This document shows, piece by piece, positions 5,064-8,850 of a stretch of DNA of 8,850 nucleotides (within the stretch, counting starts at the first letter, position 1; every line of letters begins with the position of its first letter). The stretch lies in assembly GCA_029880385.1 (NCBI GenBank), contig JAOUOM010000047.1, positions 1-8,850 on the forward strand, given 5' to 3'. This DNA is from Cyclobacteriaceae bacterium. GTDB lineage: Bacteria; Bacteroidota; Bacteroidia; Cytophagales; Cyclobacteriaceae. The translations under genes and the position numbers were made by a program. Under the pieces are notes generated by a model that had not been told where the DNA came from, ran no database searches, and saw nothing but the letters and a program-made list of their open reading frames with translations.

Positions 5064-6386
5064 TTGGATACTACAATCGATAAAATCGAAAACTCCGAAG
5101 CGCTAATTAAAATTAGAGTAAAGGAAGATGATTATCAACCCGGTGTAACGCGAAAAATAAAAGATTTTTGCAAAAAAGCTTCCATCAAGGGTTTTCGGCC
5201 CGGGAAGGTGCCAGCCGGTCTTGTAAAGCAAATGTATGGAACTTCTTTTCTGGTAGAAGAAGTTAACCACAAGGTTTCACACGAACTCAACCATGTATTG
5301 CGCGACAATGGAATGCAGTTTTTAGGCGAACCACTTCCTTCCGCAAAACAGGAAACCATCGATTGGGAAACCCAAAAAGAATTTGAGTTCCTGTTTGATA
5401 TTGGATATACGGACGAATTTGAGCTGAAAGTCGATAATAAACTAAAAATCGACTACAACCGAATCAAAGTTGATAAAAAAGTCCTCGACGAAACCATTGA
5501 AAACATACGTAAGCAGTCGGGTGAACTGTCAAACCCAGAAGAGGTAAGTCAGGGTGACACCATTTACGGCCCGGTCAATTCGGCTGACGGTACCATCCAG
5601 CAGGAAGTTTCAATTGACCTGGATGAGTTTACGGACAGTTTCAGAAAAAAACTCACCGGACTGAAAACAGAGGCCGAAATCGAACTTGATGCCGTAAAGT
5701 CCTTTAAGGATAAAGAATATTTTGGCCGGATCAGCCGTCTGAAAGAAGAGGAACTGAAATCAGTTAAAAACAAACTCACCATGACCATCAAGGGCATCAA
5801 TCACGTAGTGCCCGCCGAGTTGAATCAGGAATTGTTTGACCGGACTTTTGGTGAGAACGTAGTAAAAAGCGTAGAGGAGTTTACCGAGAAAGTAAAAGAA
5901 ACCATAAGCAAGAATTACGAAAACGAATCACTTCAGTATTTCAATTACAAGGTGCGGGAAACGCTGGTGGAAAAAACCAAAATCAACTTGCCTGATGCCT
6001 TCTTAAAAAGGTGGTTGCTGGAAACCAACGAAAACATAACCGAAGATATCCTGGTAAAGGAATATGACCAGTATGCCAAGGAATTAAAATGGTCATTGAT
6101 TCGGGGGAAAATCGCAAAAGACAATGAAATAAAGGCCGAACATGAAGAAGTCATCAGTGAAGCCAAAGCGATGATCTTGATGCAGTTTGGAGGAGCCGGC
6201 CTTGCCGAGCAACTTGGCCCCCAGCTTGATCAATTTGCTGATAACTACCTGAAAGGCGAAAATGGTGAGAATTACATGAAAGTGTATAATCAGGTACAAA
6301 ATCAGAAGGTATATACCTTTATCAAAGAAAACATTGCTGTGAAGGAAAAAGAGGTTTCTCTGGATGATTTCAGGAAATTATCCTGA
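5064..6386 (+). CDS. tig: Trigger factor (ribosome-associated chaperone)
   Basis: Trigger factor binds the ribosome at the peptide exit and shields nascent chains. The 440-residue length is normal. The N-terminal ribosome-binding domain (1 to about 135) carries the docking loop GFRPGKVP (43-50). The central region (about 160-248; GDTIYGPV to MTIKGINHV) sits where the FKBP-type prolyl isomerase domain lies, but the usual IPGFE-type active-site segment is absent (EFTDSFRKKLTGLK instead), so isomerase activity is doubtful. The C-terminal helical arm region (about 250-440) contains the conserved-looking INLPDAFLKRWL. The start is TTG at 5064; no in-frame ATG lies upstream, and the family's beginning aligns with residues 1-20, so the rare start codon is likely real. 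Terminators lie on both sides, which suggests a single-gene transcript. Its promoter is not obvious. Confidence 0.95.
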   Translation: MDTTIDKIENSEALIKIRVKEDDYQPGVTRKIKDFCKKASIKGFRPGKVPAGLVKQMYGTSFLVEEVNHKVSHELNHVLRDNGMQFLGEPLPSAKQETIDWETQKEFEFLFDIGYTDEFELKVDNKLKIDYNRIKVDKKVLDETIENIRKQSGELSNPEEVSQGDTIYGPVNSADGTIQQEVSIDLDEFTDSFRKKLTGLKTEAEIELDAVKSFKDKEYFGRISRLKEEELKSVKNKLTMTIKGINHVVPAELNQELFDRTFGENVVKSVEEFTEKVKETISKNYENESLQYFNYKVRETLVEKTKINLPDAFLKRWLLETNENITEDILVKEYDQYAKELKWSLIRGKIAKDNEIKAEHEEVISEAKAMILMQFGGAGLAEQLGPQLDQFADNYLKGENGENYMKVYNQVQNQKVYTFIKENIAVKEKEVSLDDFRKLS

Positions 6387-6411
6387 ACCTTCGAACAACA
6401 TTTCAGGTTTT

Positions 6412-6439
6412 AAAAGAGTCCTATACCGGGACTTTTTTT
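6412..6439 (+). terminator. Intrinsic terminator after tig
   Basis: AAAAGAGTCC (6412-6421) pairs with GGACTTTTTT (6429-6438) in a 10-bp stem with one G-U pair and a 7-base loop, and a T-run closes the element at 6439. It lies 25 bases after the tig stop and separates tig from clpPX. Confidence 0.75.
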
Positions 6440-6471
6440 ATATTGTTTGATCTTTACGCTAAATTAACCCC

Positions 6472-7140
6472 ATGATTACGAAAGAAGAATTCAGGAAATA
6501 CGCCGTAAAAGGCCAGGGAATCAATGGCCTCACGTTTGACAATTATGTTGACAGGGTAGAAAACATGACCCGGTCTGTTATTGAAGAACGTCCCACACGA
6601 TTTGCCGAAATAGACGTTTTTTCACGTCTCATCATGGATAGGATCATCTTTTTGGGCATGCAGGTCGAAGAAAATATTGCCAATATCATTACGGCACAAT
6701 TGCTTTTTCTCGAATCCGTCGATTCAAAAAAGGACATCTTGTTGTATATAAACAGCCCGGGAGGATCCGTCTATGCCGGCTTGGGCATCTATGATACCAT
6801 GCAATATGTGAGCCCCGATGTGGCAACTATATGCACCGGAATGGCCGCTTCCATGGGAGCTGTTTTGCTGGCAGGTGGCAAAGACAAAAAACGATCAGCC
6901 CTACCCCATGCACGGATTATGATCCACCAACCCAGTGGCGGTATGCAAGGACAGTCACGTGATATGGAAATCACGCTGAAACAAATGCAGGAACTACGAA
7001 AGGACTTGTATACGATCCTGGCCAATCATTCCGGTAAACCCTATGAAGAAATCGAAAGGGATTCAGATAGAGATTACTGGATGCGTGCCAAAGAGGCAAA
7101 AGAATACGGCATCATTGATGAAGTTTTAGAAAGAAAATAA
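6472..7140 (+). CDS. clpP: ATP-dependent Clp protease proteolytic subunit ClpP
   Basis: ClpP is the serine protease barrel (family S14) that degrades proteins unfolded by ClpX or another Clp ATPase. The 222-residue protein shows the full catalytic triad: Ser127 in TGMAASMGA, His152 in RIMIHQPSGG and Asp201 in DRDYWM. Other family blocks are RIIFLG (57-62), LYINSPGGSVYAGLGIYDTM (91-110) and the ending AKEYGIIDEVL. The roughly 35 residues before the conserved VIEERPTRFAEIDVFSRL block are longer than in E. coli and may include a propeptide that is cleaved off. Start is ATG; no clear ribosome binding site, as usual in this phylum. clpX follows after only 3 bases, so the two form an operon. The 32 bases between the tig terminator and the ATG must hold the promoter; the only hint is TATTGTTTG (6441-6449), one base off in spacing from TAnnTTTG. 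Confidence 0.97.
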   Translation: MITKEEFRKYAVKGQGINGLTFDNYVDRVENMTRSVIEERPTRFAEIDVFSRLIMDRIIFLGMQVEENIANIITAQLLFLESVDSKKDILLYINSPGGSVYAGLGIYDTMQYVSPDVATICTGMAASMGAVLLAGGKDKKRSALPHARIMIHQPSGGMQGQSRDMEITLKQMQELRKDLYTILANHSGKPYEEIERDSDRDYWMRAKEAKEYGIIDEVLERK

Positions 7141-7143
7141 TCC

Positions 7144-8370
7144 ATGGCACAGGTTACCTGTAGTTTTTGCGGAAGAAATAAAAAGGACGTAGACCTGATG
7201 ATCTCAGGCATACACGCCCATATTTGTGACAAATGCATTACACAAGCTCAGCACATCCTCAATGAGGAAGTGAAAGCAAAAAACGAGACAGTCACACCCC
7301 ATTTCAAGCTGATAAAGCCTCTCGACATGAAACATCACCTCGATGAATTCGTGATCGGCCAGGACGAAGCTAAAAAATACATTTCCGTAGCGGTCTATAA
7401 CCACTACAAGCGATTGATGCAGCAAAAAGGCAATGAAGATGTGGTGATTGAAAAATCAAATATCATCATGGTAGGCCAGACCGGTACAGGAAAAACCTAC
7501 CTGGCCCGTACACTTGCCAAAATACTCCAGGTACCCTTTTGCATAGCAGATGCGACCGTACTTACCGAAGCGGGCTATGTAGGAGAAGATGTGGAAAGTA
7601 TTCTGACGCGTTTGCTACAGGCTGCTGATTATGAAGTGGATCAGGCCGAACGTGGCATTGTTTACATCGATGAAATCGATAAAATAGCCCGTAAATCGGA
7701 CAACCCGTCCATTACCCGTGACGTAAGTGGTGAAGGTGTGCAGCAAGCCTTGCTGAAACTCCTGGAAGGAACCTCGGTAAACGTCCCGCCCCAGGGAGGC
7801 AGGAAACACCCGGATCAAAAAATGATCTCTGTAAATACGGAAAATATCCTGTTTATATGTGGCGGAGCCTTTGATGGCATTGATCGGCATATTTCAACCC
7901 GGGTAAATACACGTCCGGTTGGTTTTGCCAATCAGGACGATCGAAACGATCAGCTGGATAAGGAAAACCTACTGCAATATGTGACCGCACAGGATTTGAA
8001 AAGCTTTGGATTGATCCCTGAATTGATTGGGCGCCTCCCGGTACTCACCCACCTCGACCCCTTGAACAAGGAAGCGTTGAAGCGCATTTTACAGGAACCG
8101 AAAAATGCACTCCTGAAGCAGTACCGAAAGTTATTTGAAATGGAAAAAGTAACGTTGGAGGTCGAAGATTCTGCACTGGACTATATCGTGGAAAAAGCAC
8201 TGGAATTTAACCTGGGTGCACGCGGTTTGCGATCAATACTGGAAGCAATTATTACAGATGCCATGTTTGAAATCCCATCCAACAAAGACATTAAGGAGAT
8301 TATTCTGACCAAGGAATATGCGGAAGAAAAATTCCGAAAATCGAAATTTAATAAACTTAAGGCTGCCTGA
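7144..8370 (+). CDS. clpX: ATP-dependent Clp protease ATP-binding subunit ClpX
   Basis: ClpX is a hexameric AAA+ unfoldase that recognises tagged or specific substrates and threads them into ClpP. The 408-residue length is normal. The N-terminal zinc-binding domain has Cys6, Cys9, Cys28 and Cys31 (CSFC and CDKC). The AAA+ part has Walker A GQTGTGKT (111-118), the pore loop GYVGED (144-149), Walker B IVYIDEID (172-179), RDVSGEGVQQALLKLLEGT (192-210), the RKH pore loop (220-222), VGF (259-261) at the place of the ClpP-binding IGF loop, the arginine-finger block PELIGR (292-297) and sensor II GARGLR (358-363). All key residues are present. It starts 3 bases after clpP, so coupled expression is likely. 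Its last 14 bases overlap the convergent lpxB end. Confidence 0.98.
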   Translation: MAQVTCSFCGRNKKDVDLMISGIHAHICDKCITQAQHILNEEVKAKNETVTPHFKLIKPLDMKHHLDEFVIGQDEAKKYISVAVYNHYKRLMQQKGNEDVVIEKSNIIMVGQTGTGKTYLARTLAKILQVPFCIADATVLTEAGYVGEDVESILTRLLQAADYEVDQAERGIVYIDEIDKIARKSDNPSITRDVSGEGVQQALLKLLEGTSVNVPPQGGRKHPDQKMISVNTENILFICGGAFDGIDRHISTRVNTRPVGFANQDDRNDQLDKENLLQYVTAQDLKSFGLIPELIGRLPVLTHLDPLNKEALKRILQEPKNALLKQYRKLFEMEKVTLEVEDSALDYIVEKALEFNLGARGLRSILEAIITDAMFEIPSNKDIKEIILTKEYAEEKFRKSKFNKLKAA

Positions 8371-8850
8371 TTAATTCCATCACGGCCTCTGCCGTACGTA
8401 CAGAGGCCGGTTCATTTCCCAGCACCTGACGTATCTGGCTATAGCCATCGAGCATTTCGCCCCGGTATTGACCATCATTCAATAGCCTATCCAGTTCAGA
8501 TACAACATTTTCAATTCGATATTCATCCTGAATCAGTTCCCGTACCAATGGCCGGTCAATGATCAGGTTGACCAATGAAATATACCTGACATTAACTACT
8601 CTTTTCCCTATTTCATACGACAAGGCACTTGTACGATAACACACCACCTGGGGTACACCCAACAGAGCCGTTTCCAATGTGGCTGTACCCGAAGTAACGA
8701 CAGCTGCCTGCGATCGTTTTAATACTTCGTACGTTTTTCCTACTACCACCCGGATATTTTCCTTTCCGGAAAGAGGCACATAAACAGCTGGATCAAGATT
8801 GTCGACCCCTGCTACCAGTAACAGACTATGCTGCATCCTTTCGGCCAATA
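8357..8850 (-). CDS. lpxB: Lipid-A-disaccharide synthase (LpxB), C-terminal part, cut by the window edge
   Basis: LpxB (GT19 family) joins UDP-2,3-diacylglucosamine and 2,3-diacylglucosamine-1-phosphate to form the lipid A disaccharide at the inner face of the inner membrane. About 164 C-terminal codons are visible, and the frame runs open to the right edge; the whole protein is usually about 370 residues. Family signs are AAVVTSGTATLETALLGVPQ with the donor-binding SGTATLE block, VVCYRT, then RYISLVNLIIDRPLVRELIQ, and a final helix with RTAEAVMELI. It points toward clpX, and the stop codons lie inside each other's genes (14 bp overlap). Its presence means the organism makes a lipid A-containing outer membrane. 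No start codon can be assigned. Confidence 0.93.
   Translation of the reverse strand, partial: LAERMQHSLLLVAGVDNLDPAVYVPLSGKENIRVVVGKTYEVLKRSQAAVVTSGTATLETALLGVPQVVCYRTSALSYEIGKRVVNVRYISLVNLIIDRPLVRELIQDEYRIENVVSELDRLLNDGQYRGEMLDGYSQIRQVLGNEPASVRTAEAVMELIRQP
8383..8409. terminator. Perfect hairpin beyond clpX, inside the lpxB 3' end
   Basis: CGGCCTCTG (8383-8391) and CAGAGGCCG (8401-8409) form a perfect, GC-rich 9-bp stem around a 9-base loop. It begins 12 bases after the clpX stop and is within the lpxB reading frame (encoding part of ASVRTAEAV). No T-tract follows on either strand, so classical intrinsic termination is uncertain. It could stabilise the clpPX mRNA end or support another form of termination between the convergent genes. 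Confidence 0.45.

Noticed and set aside
6441..6449. TATTGTTTG before clpP as a -7 box
   Set aside because: It has three bases instead of two between TA and TTTG, and no -33 TTG at the right distance; kept only as a hint in the clpP entry.
1..8850. Search for mobile elements, CRISPR arrays, toxin-antitoxin pairs, defence genes or a novel system
   Set aside because: All coding space is taken by known core genes with intact motifs. I saw no repeat arrays, transposase, integrase or attachment-site duplication at the tRNA-Leu 3' end.

Overview
The window looks like the chromosome of a Bacteroidota bacterium, probably a Cytophagales-type lineage. Three things point there: well-matched promoters of the Bacteroidota type (-33 TTG / -7 TAnnTTTG), gene starts without Shine-Dalgarno sequences, and protein sequences typical of that phylum (RLRD-type Rel, Fur with a CX4C metal site, trigger factor with a degenerate FKBP domain, ClpP with a long N-terminus). 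Every gene is a core housekeeping gene. I see no mobile element, phage, CRISPR or defence gene, and no convincing undescribed system.

Left part, minus strand. A block reads leftwards: rel (ppGpp synthetase/hydrolase), a Fur-family repressor, a single-domain STAS protein, purA (adenylosuccinate synthetase). Then follows about 395 bp without a protein gene. I read that stretch as the promoter region and leader of a ribosomal RNA operon whose 16S gene should start just beyond base 1. It holds two tandem TATCTTTG promoters, an A/T-rich block upstream of the second, a purine-rich leader and a boxA-like TTCTTTGA antitermination site. So the enzyme that makes ppGpp, an enzyme of ATP synthesis that ppGpp inhibits in other bacteria, and an rRNA operon lie in one co-directional row.

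Middle, 4786-5063. This divergent intergenic region holds a strong plus-strand promoter, tRNA-Leu(UAG) and a 12-bp hairpin terminator.

Right part, plus strand. Trigger factor (tig, TTG start) is followed by its own terminator, then a tight clpP-clpX pair. Together they form a protein folding and degradation cluster. The 3' end of clpX overlaps the 3' end of a convergent, window-truncated lpxB (lipid A disaccharide synthase) by 14 bp, and a perfect 9-bp hairpin lies inside the lpxB end.

The least obvious content is the unannotated rRNA leader at the left edge. Other points for a second look are the rel-purA-rrn order, a possible leaderless start for the Fur gene, the terminator between tRNA-Leu and tig, and the clpX/lpxB overlap hairpin.
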